Shown: in pieces, positions 25,802 to 34,632 of the stretch
How the letters are laid out: each line of letters begins with the position of its first letter
How positions within the stretch are numbered: position 1 is the stretch's first letter
DNA from: Myxococcales bacterium
GTDB taxonomy: Bacteria > Myxococcota_A > UBA9042
Length of the DNA: 54,196 nucleotides
Assembly (NCBI GenBank): GCA_023954815.1
Contig: JAGSHB010000018.1
Coordinates: 1-54,196, forward strand
Direction of reading: 5' to 3'
The notes under the pieces: model-generated
Databases searched by the model: none
The model's input: only the letters and a program-made list of their open reading frames with translations
What the model was told of the DNA's origin: nothing
Program-made: the position numbers and the translations under genes

Positions 25802-28372
25802 ATGCGCCACCCTCCCAGCCTCTCCTCTCTCTTTTTCGCCCTCGCTGCCATCAGCCTTATCGGTTGCGGCAACAGCGGCGACACCAACGGTCAGACGACC
25901 TACTCCGTCCCCGACACCATCGGTGGCGGTGGCACCGGTGACGGCATGTCCGGCACAGGTGACGGTGTGTCCGGGGGGACAGGTGACGGCACCAGCGGTG
26001 CCGATACCGGCGCGGGCACGGGCAATCCGACGGACACAAGCGGCGGCGGTATTCCACCTGTTGCCAACCACGTGGGCTACAAAAGCCAGGAGCTCCGCAT
26101 CCGCATTGTTGGCCCAAGCGGCCGGCGTCACACCGTGGTGTCTGGCGGTGTCGTGGATATCGCGGGCGTGCTCTTCGGCAATGCCGATGAGATCACGTGG
26201 AAGCACAGCAACGGCGCTGGTGGCAAGGCCTACGGCGCGCCATTTTTCCAAACCGGCAAGGTGGAGTTGACCCCGGGCGACAACCAGATTTCGGTCACCG
26301 CCAAGAAGGGCGACGCGATCGCGACCGACCACATCACCATCACCTACAACCCTGTCTTCCAGTTCGCCGACCGGCTGCGCGTGGAGCCCCGGGTCATCAA
26401 GGCCGGCAAAAAGACGAACGTGCATGCCATCGTCAACCTCGGCAAGACGACCAACTTCATCGCCGGCAGCCTGAAGGTCTTTCGGACCGACGAAAACGGC
26501 AATCAGCTGAAGAATTTCGGCCCCATGGTCGACAACGGCAAGCTCTCCGTCAGCGGCGACGAGATCAAGGGAGACGGCCTATACTCCCAGAAGTTCAGCA
26601 TCAGCGATGGCAAGCCGACGACTGTTCGCATCCGCGCGTCCATCCTGTTCAAGGTGGGCAACAAGCAGTACGCGGCCTTCACGGATGTCGCCGAGATCGA
26701 TGTGGTGAGCGACATCGCTGTCGCCGAGTGCACCGGTATGAAATCCGTCTTGGACAAGGCGAAGGCCGCAGCGAAGGCAGCCGGCAAGGGAAGCGCCGCG
26801 CAGAAAGCCGCCTTGGACGTGCTCAAGGCCAGCAGCTTGGTCGACGTAGCTGACAACGCAACGTCGGGCGGCAATGGCGTCTGGGTTCGCTTCAAGAATG
26901 GCGTACTCGCCGCGATTAACCTCAACCCGAAAGGCACACGGGGCGGCCAGCCACGTTACGACAGCACTGACGAACTCGGAGCCAGCAACCTCGCGCTAAG
27001 CGCCGTGCGCGTTCAGTCGAAACGTGCGGTGCTGCTCGATCCCTTCCGCGCAGAGTTCGGCGATAATGAGATTGGTAGCGGAGCGGCGACCATCAAGAAG
27101 ACAGCATGCCCCGCCTACGAAGTTGAAGGCGGAGACGCGCTCGTCGGAAGCAAGGCTACGCTCAACCATTACCGTAACTTCTATGAGTTCGGCATCATTG
27201 CGACGGCAACCCACGGCGACGCGGTCTTCGGTCAACTCGACGCCAATCGCCGCAAAGAATACGGCTTTTCGGCCACCGGCAGCCAAGAGATCATCTGGTC
27301 CGGTCATGCGATTAGCTGCAACTACTTCAAGAAAGCCGCCTCCGTGCAGACCTGCTCTGAGAAGAGCGCGTGCGGCCCAGAGAGCGACTGCTTCTTGAAC
27401 CAGACCGGCGGCAAGGGCGTGTGCGTTGACCACCTCACCGCCGATCTGCGCAGGGGCCGCGTCATCATGGGCGCCGACGGCGTCTACGGCATCACGTCGC
27501 AGTTCATCCCGCGGCATGCCAAACGGACCTACCCACGCAGCTTGGTTTACCTCGGCGCCTGTCGCTCCTTGTTCAGCGGCAGCTTGGCGGCCGAGTTCTT
27601 CGCCGCAGGCGCCGCAGCCGTGGTGGGATACGACGGCAACATCGACAACGCCTTCGCCACCAAGTGGGGCAAGACTTTCATTCAGAATGTCATCGGCCAG
27701 AAGCAGCTATCCGGCGTCGCACACGTCCAGATTGAGGACGCAAGCCACCCCGGCAGCTTCTCCCGTCTCGTTGGCGCGCAGAATCTCGACGCCTACTTCA
27801 GCGACCTGCTCAACCCATCGTGGGAGGCCGGCAATGTGACGGGTTGGATCAAGTCCGGCGACGGTCGCGTCATCGCGAAGCTCGGTAGCACCGTGCCCGT
27901 CGGCGGCAAGTTCATGGGCATCCTCTCCACCGGCCTCGGCTACACCTCACAAACAGGCGAGTTGCGGCAGCGCTTCTGCGTGCAGCCTGGCCGCAAGAAG
28001 CTCTCCTTCTGGTGGAAGTTCTTCAGCGAGGAGTTCAAGGAGTTCTGCGGCAGCAAGTACCAGGACGCTTTCCGTGCAGAACTGGTCGCCAGCGCCGGCA
28101 AGAAGACCATCGTCAACGTCAAGGTCGACGACCTCTGCCAGAAGGGTTGCTACAAGGGCGGAAACTCCTGCGGTGGCCAGTACAAGGGTCTCACCGCTGC
28201 CGATGTCAGCTTCGATCAGGGCGGCGTCTACATGACACCGTGGGTCAAAGCTGAGGTCGACATTGGGCCATTCGCTGGCAACGGCAACGTGAACCTACGC
28301 CTGTTCACCACGGACGTTGGCGACTCGGTCTACGACACCGCCGTTCTCGTCGACAAGGTCGATATCCAGTAA
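25802..28372 (+). CDS. Large lipoprotein with possible caspase-fold (clan CD-like) domain
   Basis: The protein begins with a lipobox (I-S-L-I-G-C) followed by a Gly/Thr/Asp-rich linker. Around residues 190-310 is a choice-of-anchor-X-like Ig fold (S-G-D-E-I-K-G-D-G-L-Y-S). Further on are H471 in A-T-H-G-D-A-V-F and C587 in L-G-A-C-R-S-L-F, the H-G and A-C motifs of clan CD cysteine peptidases (gingipain/clostripain type). The 116-residue spacing is unusually long because a Cys-rich loop (C-S-E-K-S-A-C-G-P) is inserted between them. The last ~230 residues form a beta-sandwich (F-S-E-E-F-K-E-F-C-G-S) like choice-of-anchor domains. Peptidase activity is an inference. Start chosen for the signal peptide; an ATG at 25742 is possible. 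Confidence 0.75.
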   Translation: MRHPPSLSSLFFALAAISLIGCGNSGDTNGQTTYSVPDTIGGGGTGDGMSGTGDGVSGGTGDGTSGADTGAGTGNPTDTSGGGIPPVANHVGYKSQELRIRIVGPSGRRHTVVSGGVVDIAGVLFGNADEITWKHSNGAGGKAYGAPFFQTGKVELTPGDNQISVTAKKGDAIATDHITITYNPVFQFADRLRVEPRVIKAGKKTNVHAIVNLGKTTNFIAGSLKVFRTDENGNQLKNFGPMVDNGKLSVSGDEIKGDGLYSQKFSISDGKPTTVRIRASILFKVGNKQYAAFTDVAEIDVVSDIAVAECTGMKSVLDKAKAAAKAAGKGSAAQKAALDVLKASSLVDVADNATSGGNGVWVRFKNGVLAAINLNPKGTRGGQPRYDSTDELGASNLALSAVRVQSKRAVLLDPFRAEFGDNEIGSGAATIKKTACPAYEVEGGDALVGSKATLNHYRNFYEFGIIATATHGDAVFGQLDANRRKEYGFSATGSQEIIWSGHAISCNYFKKAASVQTCSEKSACGPESDCFLNQTGGKGVCVDHLTADLRRGRVIMGADGVYGITSQFIPRHAKRTYPRSLVYLGACRSLFSGSLAAEFFAAGAAAVVGYDGNIDNAFATKWGKTFIQNVIGQKQLSGVAHVQIEDASHPGSFSRLVGAQNLDAYFSDLLNPSWEAGNVTGWIKSGDGRVIAKLGSTVPVGGKFMGILSTGLGYTSQTGELRQRFCVQPGRKKLSFWWKFFSEEFKEFCGSKYQDAFRAELVASAGKKTIVNVKVDDLCQKGCYKGGNSCGGQYKGLTAADVSFDQGGVYMTPWVKAEVDIGPFAGNGNVNLRLFTTDVGDSVYDTAVLVDKVDIQ

Positions 28373-28468
28373 GACGCTCGTCCACAGGGCGCGCTACGAC
28401 TCGTCCGGTCCGCCCGCGGGCACGCTTGCCGGGTCGGCATGTCGAGCTGCGCTATCCGGGAGTTGTAT

Positions 28469-29284
28469 ATGCGCGCATTTGTACTCGCTGCAGGCCTAGG
28501 CACCCGCCTCCGCCCCCTGACGCGCCTGCTCCCCAAACCGATGGTCTCCGCGGGGGATATGCCCCTGCTTGAGCGTGCTGTCCGCCAGCTGGCGTTGGCC
28601 GGCATCACTGAGATCGGCATCAACCTATTTTACTTGCCGGACGTGATTACCTCGCACCTAGGCGATGGCAGCCAGTTTGGGGTGCGCATCACTTGGTTCG
28701 ACGAGCGCCTGCCCCTGCCTGGCGATACGACCCAACGCAGAGAGCCCCTGGGTACAGGCGGCGGGCTCAAAGCCGCACAGCAGTTTCTCACGGCCGACGG
28801 GGATGACGCTTTCGTGCTCGTCAACGGTGATGCCTGGCATACCTTCGATCTCGGTGCAGTCATCGCAAGCCACAACTCGGCTGATATTGCGACGATGGTC
28901 GTGCATCGGGACCGCCGTAGACCCGATCTCCATCTGCTCGACTGCCGTCCCGACGGCACCATGGCAGGCTTTCTACACCGCCCGCCGATGAACCTAGACG
29001 AGCTCGAAGCGCACGAGGATCGCGGCATCTTGGGCATCTACACAGGTGTGGCGGTCTACAGCGCTCGCGTTCTCGATCATCTGCCGGAAAATCGCGTCAG
29101 TGGTCTTGTGGTTCACGGTCTGCGCCCGGCGGTCGACGGTGGTGAGCGCATCGCATGGCACGAGCCCGATGGCCTCTGGGTCGATTGCGGCACCCTGGCA
29201 GAGTTGCAGCGAGCAGATGCCTTCACGCGGTCGCTTAGAGCGCTGCCTACTGAGGCACGTTTACTGGCAGTGGGCCAAGCCTAG
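28469..29284 (+). CDS. Sugar-phosphate nucleotidyltransferase (NTP-transferase family)
   Basis: The N-terminus V-L-A-A-G-L-G-T-R-L-R-P-L-T-R ... P-K-P-M is the diagnostic nucleotide-binding signature of NDP-sugar pyrophosphorylases, here without the C-terminal left-handed helix domain (271 aa). The metal-binding N-G-D is present at about residue 118. It likely makes an NDP-sugar or nucleotidyl-activated amino sugar (for example a MurNAc alpha-1-phosphate uridylyltransferase MurU relative, given its minimal length). GGGAG precedes the ATG at 28469. The sugar cannot be assigned. Confidence 0.88.
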   Translation: MRAFVLAAGLGTRLRPLTRLLPKPMVSAGDMPLLERAVRQLALAGITEIGINLFYLPDVITSHLGDGSQFGVRITWFDERLPLPGDTTQRREPLGTGGGLKAAQQFLTADGDDAFVLVNGDAWHTFDLGAVIASHNSADIATMVVHRDRRRPDLHLLDCRPDGTMAGFLHRPPMNLDELEAHEDRGILGIYTGVAVYSARVLDHLPENRVSGLVVHGLRPAVDGGERIAWHEPDGLWVDCGTLAELQRADAFTRSLRALPTEARLLAVGQA

Positions 29285-29507
29285 CGGGCACTGACAGCTG
29301 GACGGCTGCTTCCCCGTTCCAAACGACACGTAGACCAGCATGTGCACCTAGCGATACGTCCTCGCAGCGCAGCACGCACGGCGTCACACTGAAAGCACGG
29401 CTCAAGAGCTGGGATGCGTAGAGAAGTGCGATACAGCTGAAGGCGCCAATACAGTTGCAGTTTGTGCGCGAATACCCCGTCAATACAGACTACTAGCGCA
29501 AATCTGA
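29285..29507. other. Intergenic segment between the nucleotidyltransferase and the VWA-FHA gene
   Basis: Convergent genes meet here. A minus-strand frame of ~78 codons (29247-29483) exists, but it starts at a non-ATG codon, lacks an SD, and overlaps the nucleotidyltransferase end. No obvious terminator was found. Confidence 0.35.
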
Positions 29508-31001
29508 CTACTTCAGGCGGAACTCCATTTCGGTCGAACCGATGGTGATCTTGTCGCCATCGCGCAGGAAGATTTTGTGGATCCGCTTGCCGTTGACCAA
29601 CACGCCATTGGTCGAGTTCATGTCGGCGATTTCGTAGCGCATCTGATCGATCTTCAGCGCAGCGTGGCGCCGCGATACCGAACCGTCTTCGATGATGATG
29701 GTGTTGCCCTTCATCGAGCCGATGGTGGTGACGTCGTCGATCAGGTGGAAGATCTCGCCCGATAGCGGTCCAGCGCGCACATGCAGCTTGCCGCGATCGG
29801 GTCCGTCGTACTCCTGCTCCACGTAGACCGTCTCACCACCGCCGCGGCGACGTCCGAGCATCACGATCAGACCGATGAGCACTCCCAGACCGATCAGCGC
29901 ACCGAGCGCAATCCCGATCCACATCAGCAGCGCCTTCCAGTCGAACGACGGCTTCGGCAGCTTGACGTCCTGGTACTCGCCCTCGACAGGCCCGTCCTTA
30001 CCCGCGTCGACCTTGAGGCTGACCACGTAGTTCATCAGGTCCTTGCCCTTCATCGGCTCGCCGTTGTCGGGTAGCTCCTCGAGGGTGGCCTTCAGGATGT
30101 ACTGCTTCTTGATACGGGCGGCGAAGCCATCCCACACCGCCGGAACTGTGCTCAGGTCGTTGGGCTTCACGCGGCGGTACAGGCCCTTGGTGCCTTCCGT
30201 CAGGGTCTGCATGGTCGCCAGGAAGTCCTGGTCATCAGCGGAGTAGCCAATCGCCATCACGCGAATGCCGTACTCTTTGAACCGGCTCGTCATACGCTCA
30301 AACTTGCGGACGATCTTGGTCTTCTTGGTCAGCGTATCCTTACCGTCACTCATGATGATCAGGTAGCGACGGCGGGTCGAGCCCAAGCTAGGCAGGGCTT
30401 TCTTGTAGTAATCAAGAGACTTGCGGACCGCACGCACGAAAGGCGGGTCGGACTTCTGCATGCCCTTCTCAGAACCCTCTAGCCCCAAGTCATCGCTCTC
30501 CTGAGCGCCCTTGTAGGCCGCGACCGAATCGACCGCCTGGGTGAAGCTAGAGCCGAAGGGGTAAATCTGGTCCTGGGTCGAGTCCTGGCGGTAGGCCAAC
30601 ACGGCGACCTTGTCCGTGCCACGCAGCGACTTGATGAAGTCCTTCACGCCATTTTTCTCGACCTCAAGCGGCGAGACGACCTCGCCCTCACCAGTTGGCC
30701 GGTAGGAATTCGAAGCGTTCATCAAGATCAGAACTGCGACGGGCTCCTTGGCCTCCTCCGCCGTCTCGATCTCCATGCTCTTGATCTTCAGCGGCTTTCC
30801 GGACGCCAGGATCTCCAGCTGTTTTTCCTTCAGCTTCTCGATCGGCGTGAACGTCACATCGAGCACGTCGGCGTGCACGGTCAGCAGCATGCTCTTTTCA
30901 TCGAACTCGACATGGTCAACGATCACGCGCTGCTCAGCGAACCCGGTGAGGGGCATAAGCAGGACAAGGAACAAGACGAGCAGCGCGCGCAAATGACGCA
31001 T
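29508..31001 (-). CDS. VWA-TM-FHA protein of the contractile particle cluster
   Basis: An N-terminal signal peptide (L-V-L-F-L-V-L-L-M-P-L-T-G-F-A) precedes a von Willebrand A domain (residues ~80-300) whose MIDAS reads N-A-S-N-S instead of D-x-S-x-S, so metal binding may be altered. A membrane helix (W-I-G-I-A-L-G-A-L-I-G-L-G-V-L-I-G-L-I) follows near residue 365. The C-terminus is a cytoplasmic FHA domain (T-T-I-G-S ... S-V-S-R-R-H-A ... N-S-T-N-G-V-L-V-N-G). It is the last gene of the particle cluster. The topology would link periplasmic VWA to a phosphothreonine-reading FHA domain inside the cell. Confidence 0.88.
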   Translation of the reverse strand: MRHLRALLVLFLVLLMPLTGFAEQRVIVDHVEFDEKSMLLTVHADVLDVTFTPIEKLKEKQLEILASGKPLKIKSMEIETAEEAKEPVAVLILMNASNSYRPTGEGEVVSPLEVEKNGVKDFIKSLRGTDKVAVLAYRQDSTQDQIYPFGSSFTQAVDSVAAYKGAQESDDLGLEGSEKGMQKSDPPFVRAVRKSLDYYKKALPSLGSTRRRYLIIMSDGKDTLTKKTKIVRKFERMTSRFKEYGIRVMAIGYSADDQDFLATMQTLTEGTKGLYRRVKPNDLSTVPAVWDGFAARIKKQYILKATLEELPDNGEPMKGKDLMNYVVSLKVDAGKDGPVEGEYQDVKLPKPSFDWKALLMWIGIALGALIGLGVLIGLIVMLGRRRGGGETVYVEQEYDGPDRGKLHVRAGPLSGEIFHLIDDVTTIGSMKGNTIIIEDGSVSRRHAALKIDQMRYEIADMNSTNGVLVNGKRIHKIFLRDGDKITIGSTEMEFRLK

Positions 31002-31179
31002 GAGTGGGCTCCGACGGTTCGTGCGCCCGGCCTTTGTGCCAGACGGGTTTTGCAAGCCCACTGGGTATAACAAAGCGCAGGGACCATTTGAACCCGTAGC
31101 GCACGCGAATGCCGTTCATTTTCGTCGGCGATCTCAGCAGTGACCGCCAGACTTCCTGGCGACGGAAAAATCCGGGCCC

Positions 31180-31220
31180 AAAAACGACAACGCGGGAGGG
31201 GCTTTCACCACACTCCCGCG
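31180..31220 (-). terminator. Likely terminator after the FHA gene
   Basis: On the minus strand, cgcgggag pairs with ctcccgcg across a 14-nt loop, followed by tgtcgttttt. It falls between the FHA gene and the VWA-FHA gene, so the latter may have its own promoter or depend on read-through. Confidence 0.6.
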
Positions 31221-31245
31221 CCGCATCTTTCGGTTGAGCCGAGTG

Positions 31246-31923
31246 CTACTCGAGGCTCTTGAACTTCATCTCAGTACGGCCCAGACGAATCTTGTCGTTG
31301 TCGATGAGGTCTTCGCGCGAACAGCGACGCTCATTGACGTAGCTGCCGTTGGTGGAGTCGAGATCGACGAAGGTGAACTCGCCGTTTTCGTGACGAATCG
31401 CGCAGTGATGCGAGCTGAGGTACGGGTCGGTCAGCACGATGTCGCAGTTTGCCGCGGTTCCCATCGTGTTCTTGCCGTCGACCAAGCGAAAGTCGCGCCC
31501 AGCCAGCTCGCCGTTGAGGACCACGACCCAGCCAACGCAGGGCTGAAAGGTCTGGGCCATCATCGCCGAAATGTCGATGGCTACCGTAGCCTCGGCGGGC
31601 TCGTAGGCGTCTTCCTGATGACCACCGCCACCACCGCCGCCGCCCTTGTCTTTTGAGAACCAGCCCATGCCGCCTCCGTCGTCCTTCTTGGGTTTCTTGC
31701 CCTTCGGCATGTTTGGCCGCTTGGGAGCTTTGGGCGCTTTCGGCTTCTTGCCGCCCTTCATCTTTCCTTTCGCGGCCTTACTGGGCGCATCTACGGCCTT
31801 ATTGAACGAATTCGCGGCTTTGCCCTTTACACGAGACTGGGCACTCATGACCTTGCCACGGGCCTTGTTGACACTCATGTCAACACGCTGCTGACCAAGA
31901 TTCTTAAAGAAGTCGAAGACCAT
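31246..31923 (-). CDS. FHA-domain protein with basic low-complexity N-terminus
   Basis: The first ~110 residues are basic and disordered: K-G-K-M-K-G-G-K-K-P-K-A-P-K-A-P then a K-K-D-D-G-G-G-M-G-W-F-S-K-D-K-G run into eight Gly. The C-terminal ~100 residues form an FHA domain: T-M-G-T-A-A-N-C-D-I-V-L, S-S-H-H-C-A-I, D-S-T-N-G-S-Y-V-N. FHA domains bind phosphothreonine peptides. No signal peptide or membrane segment. It lies between the baseplate-associated gene and the VWA-FHA gene. Confidence 0.88.
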   Translation of the reverse strand: MVFDFFKNLGQQRVDMSVNKARGKVMSAQSRVKGKAANSFNKAVDAPSKAAKGKMKGGKKPKAPKAPKRPNMPKGKKPKKDDGGGMGWFSKDKGGGGGGGGHQEDAYEPAEATVAIDISAMMAQTFQPCVGWVVVLNGELAGRDFRLVDGKNTMGTAANCDIVLTDPYLSSHHCAIRHENGEFTFVDLDSTNGSYVNERRCSREDLIDNDKIRLGRTEMKFKSLE

Positions 31924-32013
31924 AACGCGTCCTGCTCAGAGACTCCCGACGAGGCTCACGGCGTTCAGTGTGACACATTTTCGCTAGGCAGGGCAAAAAC
32001 TCCTACGTGGCAC

Positions 32014-32056
32014 TCAAAGAAACGGGCCGCCCACTGAGTCTTGTCAGGGGCGGCCC
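32014..32056 (-). terminator. Terminator after the baseplate-associated gene
   Basis: A 9-bp GC stem (gggccgccc / gggcggccc) with a 15-nt loop is followed on the minus strand by gtttcttt. It lies 11 bp beyond the stop of the 529-aa gene and likely limits read-through into the FHA genes. Confidence 0.8.
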
Positions 32057-32066
32057 ATTCATCCTG

Positions 32067-33656
32067 CTAGCGCTTACGGGCGCGACGCTTGGCCGGCGCC
32101 TTCTTCGCCCGACCGCCGGATTTCAGGGGCTGGTAGGCCCACAACTTGAAGAAGTTGAGATCGCGATCGGCCGTGATGGGCTTGAACTTAATGCGGATGC
32201 TCACCTCGCGGACATGCTCGGCCGGCACCACGTAGACCCAGTTCCGCCAGCGGAACTTACGGTCGCTACCGGAGCAGATGCAGTTGGCCAGACGGCGGTC
32301 GTTGGCCTCGATCTCCGCTTCCCAGTCGCCGTGCACATAATCCATTCGCCAGACGATGTAGATGTCCTTGCCAGGCTCGACGTTGCGCAGCTCGTACTCC
32401 AGCTGCCCGCCCTCGTAGGCGACACCGGTATCCTCAACCACGACGCCATCGGGGTACTTGAGCTTCTGACGGGTGCGGTAGCGGTCACGCTCGCCGGAAA
32501 TCTTCCAGCCGTGATCCTTCTCGCTCGCCGGATCGAGGGGGTCGATCATGTCGATCAAGCCCATGTCGATACCTTCGATGCTCATCTGGTCCTCGAATGG
32601 CTTCGAGCGAACCTTGATGTTCTCGATGATGACGTTGGTGTCCGTCTCCTGGACCTCGACCTTCTTCTTGGTCCGGCTCAGGCTCTTGTCGAACATCTGC
32701 TCCATGAACTTGTAGCACTCACCCTGGTAGCTCAGCAGCGTGTTGAGGAACTCCGTGGAGAAGGCCCCTTCGTCATACTTCTGCATGGCGATCTCGACAT
32801 GCTTCTTGAAGTTGGCGAAGTCCCGCTGGCTCGAGACCTGCGGCACGTTGGCCTCGATCTCCTCCACCATCGTCCACTGATGACTCAGGATGATGAGGTA
32901 CAGCTTGAAGACATTACGCAGATCGACCAGCTGGCTGTGCAGCAGCATCTCGAGCGTGATGAAGCCGTGCAGCACATCCGACGCCGGCAGAATCCGCATC
33001 TGATGGAAGAGGTAGGCGTAGATCCCCTTGGACCGACGAATCAACTCCAACAGCTCCCACAGCGTCTTCGGGTCGATGAACGAACCCACGCAGCCGGCCA
33101 TCGGCACAAAGCGCAGATCGATCTCGTTTTCGGCGGGGTTGAAGGGGTCTTTGGCATCGGTGATGCGCTTGACGTACTTCGTCAGATTGACCCGGCAGAG
33201 CTCGATCTCGCTCATGATGTCCGGCTCGGTCACCGTCCACTCAATCTTGCAGTTCTCGGACACGCGGCGGTGACCCTTGAAGTCCAGGTTCTCCTTGTAG
33301 GAGATGAACTCACTGAACTCTTCGATGTAGCGCGCGACGAGGTAGACCGTCGTCGGCAGCTTGAAATCGTTGGGGTTCAGCTGCCGAATCTCCGGCTCCC
33401 AGAGGAAGATGTCCTGCCCCTGACCGTCGATGGAGTAACCCGACTGCACTTCGACAGCGAGCTCACCACGACCACGACCCGACACACCAAAGCCGCCGAG
33501 GCCGTGGGGTACGATGCCCGGTCCGTGAAACATGCGGTTGTGCAGCTTGCGCTTTTCGACGTGGTAGCGCTCGCCGTCGTTCCAATCTCGTTCCGTGGTA
33601 CGAAAACCGCGAAAGAAATTGAGCCGTTTGAACGTCTTCAGCTCAGTCTGTGACAT
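32067..33656 (-). CDS. Contractile-particle baseplate-associated protein (LHNR-type)
   Basis: 529 aa; not a named family I can cite. Its N-terminus F-K-R-L-N-F-F-R-G-F ... R-Y-H-V-E-K-R-K-L-H-N-R-M-F-H-G-P-G-I-V-P-H-G-L is the conserved opening I recall from proteins encoded next to eCIS baseplate genes, where it precedes a G-x-x-I-D-G-x-G-x-D/E turn. The middle is helical; the last ~150 residues are beta-rich (Y-I-V-W-R-M-D-Y-V-H-G-D-W), then a strongly basic tail. GGAGGG precedes the ATG. It lies just downstream of gpI, so a peripheral baseplate or fibre-attachment role is inferred. Confidence 0.6.
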   Translation of the reverse strand: MSQTELKTFKRLNFFRGFRTTERDWNDGERYHVEKRKLHNRMFHGPGIVPHGLGGFGVSGRGRGELAVEVQSGYSIDGQGQDIFLWEPEIRQLNPNDFKLPTTVYLVARYIEEFSEFISYKENLDFKGHRRVSENCKIEWTVTEPDIMSEIELCRVNLTKYVKRITDAKDPFNPAENEIDLRFVPMAGCVGSFIDPKTLWELLELIRRSKGIYAYLFHQMRILPASDVLHGFITLEMLLHSQLVDLRNVFKLYLIILSHQWTMVEEIEANVPQVSSQRDFANFKKHVEIAMQKYDEGAFSTEFLNTLLSYQGECYKFMEQMFDKSLSRTKKKVEVQETDTNVIIENIKVRSKPFEDQMSIEGIDMGLIDMIDPLDPASEKDHGWKISGERDRYRTRQKLKYPDGVVVEDTGVAYEGGQLEYELRNVEPGKDIYIVWRMDYVHGDWEAEIEANDRRLANCICSGSDRKFRWRNWVYVVPAEHVREVSIRIKFKPITADRDLNFFKLWAYQPLKSGGRAKKAPAKRRARKR

Positions 33657-33729
33657 TGTCGTCCCTCCGGATACTCGAAACTCGTGTCAGGCGCGAACCT
33701 GATGGATGGTTGTGGACAGCGGCGCCGCC

Positions 33730-34590
33730 CTACATGCCTTCTTCGCCGATGACCATGAACGGACTCCAATCGTCGCTCGCGGTCTGTTCAGCAAACTTGA
33801 GAAAGTAATTGCAGTGTGCGGGCTTTTCGGCCCGAATCACGCGGTGAATGCGGATAAGTTGCTCGTCCGTCACCGAATCTGGCGACATGGCGAGCTCCAC
33901 AACGAAGCAGTTGTTGAGGTTCATCGGCGGCAGAATCGTGGACGACTCTCCGATGATGCTGGACACCTCGACGCGGAACGCACCCTCGGGCCACTCATTT
34001 TCAATGATGGTGGGCCGCGTACCGGTGTAGATCTCCAGCAACTCTTCAAGTGCGCGCTTTGTACCGCGAATGTTGTAAAGCGCCGGCGCATGACGCAGCC
34101 AGCGACGCTTTACTTCCTCAGACCAATCGTCTTCGAGGTGCAGGGCGATCCAAGAGGACAGCCACGGCAGGAAGCGAGCCTCGGCCTCTAAGGGACGGAA
34201 CAGACGGTGCATCTCATCGATGCGATCCGAGACGCCCTCATGGAGCTGCTGGAAGATCCACAGGTAGTTCAGCAGCAGGTCAGATTCGTCGGTGCTGGTG
34301 ACCTGGTAGATCTGCGGCAAGAACCGCATCCAGCTCGTCTTGCTGACGCGCAGCTCGATGGGTGTGTCTGCGTTGACGAGCATTCCGCGAGCGGGAAGCT
34401 GCGAAACGACGGAGTTTTCTGCGTCGTAGGACTGAACAAAGCGCGGCGTTGCTGGCGCGAAACCAGCCTGTGCCAATACGATCTGGGCGTCTGTCAGCCG
34501 CAGACCGTTCACGTCGGGAATGACGAGCTTACGTGGACGCCTGCCGCCACGCGGACCGCCTCTTCCCGACCTCGGTGTTGATTTCACCAT
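33730..34590 (-). CDS. Tail protein I (Afp12-like baseplate) fused to an N-terminal PASTA domain
   Basis: 286 aa. After a basic, Gly/Arg-rich N-terminus, residues ~23-82 form one PASTA module (V-I-P-D-V-N-G-L-R-L-T-D-A-Q-I-V-L-A-Q-A-G-F ... V-V-S-Q-L-P-A-R-G). The rest is a phage tail protein I/gpI homologue: M-R-F-L-P-Q-I-Y-Q, F-L-P-W-L-S-S-W-I-A-L, R-G-T-K-R-A-L-E-E-L-L-E-I-Y-T-G. gpI forms the baseplate wedge with gpJ. The gene sits directly downstream of gpJ, as in Afp11-Afp12. The PASTA fusion is unusual and may let the baseplate contact peptidoglycan. Confidence 0.85.
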   Translation of the reverse strand: MVKSTPRSGRGGPRGGRRPRKLVIPDVNGLRLTDAQIVLAQAGFAPATPRFVQSYDAENSVVSQLPARGMLVNADTPIELRVSKTSWMRFLPQIYQVTSTDESDLLLNYLWIFQQLHEGVSDRIDEMHRLFRPLEAEARFLPWLSSWIALHLEDDWSEEVKRRWLRHAPALYNIRGTKRALEELLEIYTGTRPTIIENEWPEGAFRVEVSSIIGESSTILPPMNLNNCFVVELAMSPDSVTDEQLIRIHRVIRAEKPAHCNYFLKFAEQTASDDWSPFMVIGEEGM

Positions 34591-34632
34591 GGGTGCCCCA
34601 ATCTCGGGAGTCTACTCAGACCCCGGCGGTGG

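Noticed and set aside
29247-29483. Minus-strand 78-codon frame between the nucleotidyltransferase and VWA-FHA genes
   Set aside because: It lacks an ATG and SD, overlaps a real gene and has no recognisable domain.
32007-33653. Long plus-strand ORF (548 codons) opposite the 529-aa baseplate-associated gene
   Set aside because: It is the antisense of a recognisable gene with a good start and terminator; high GC leaves few stops in the opposite frame. The same holds for long antisense frames at 34651-37428 and 45953-47194.
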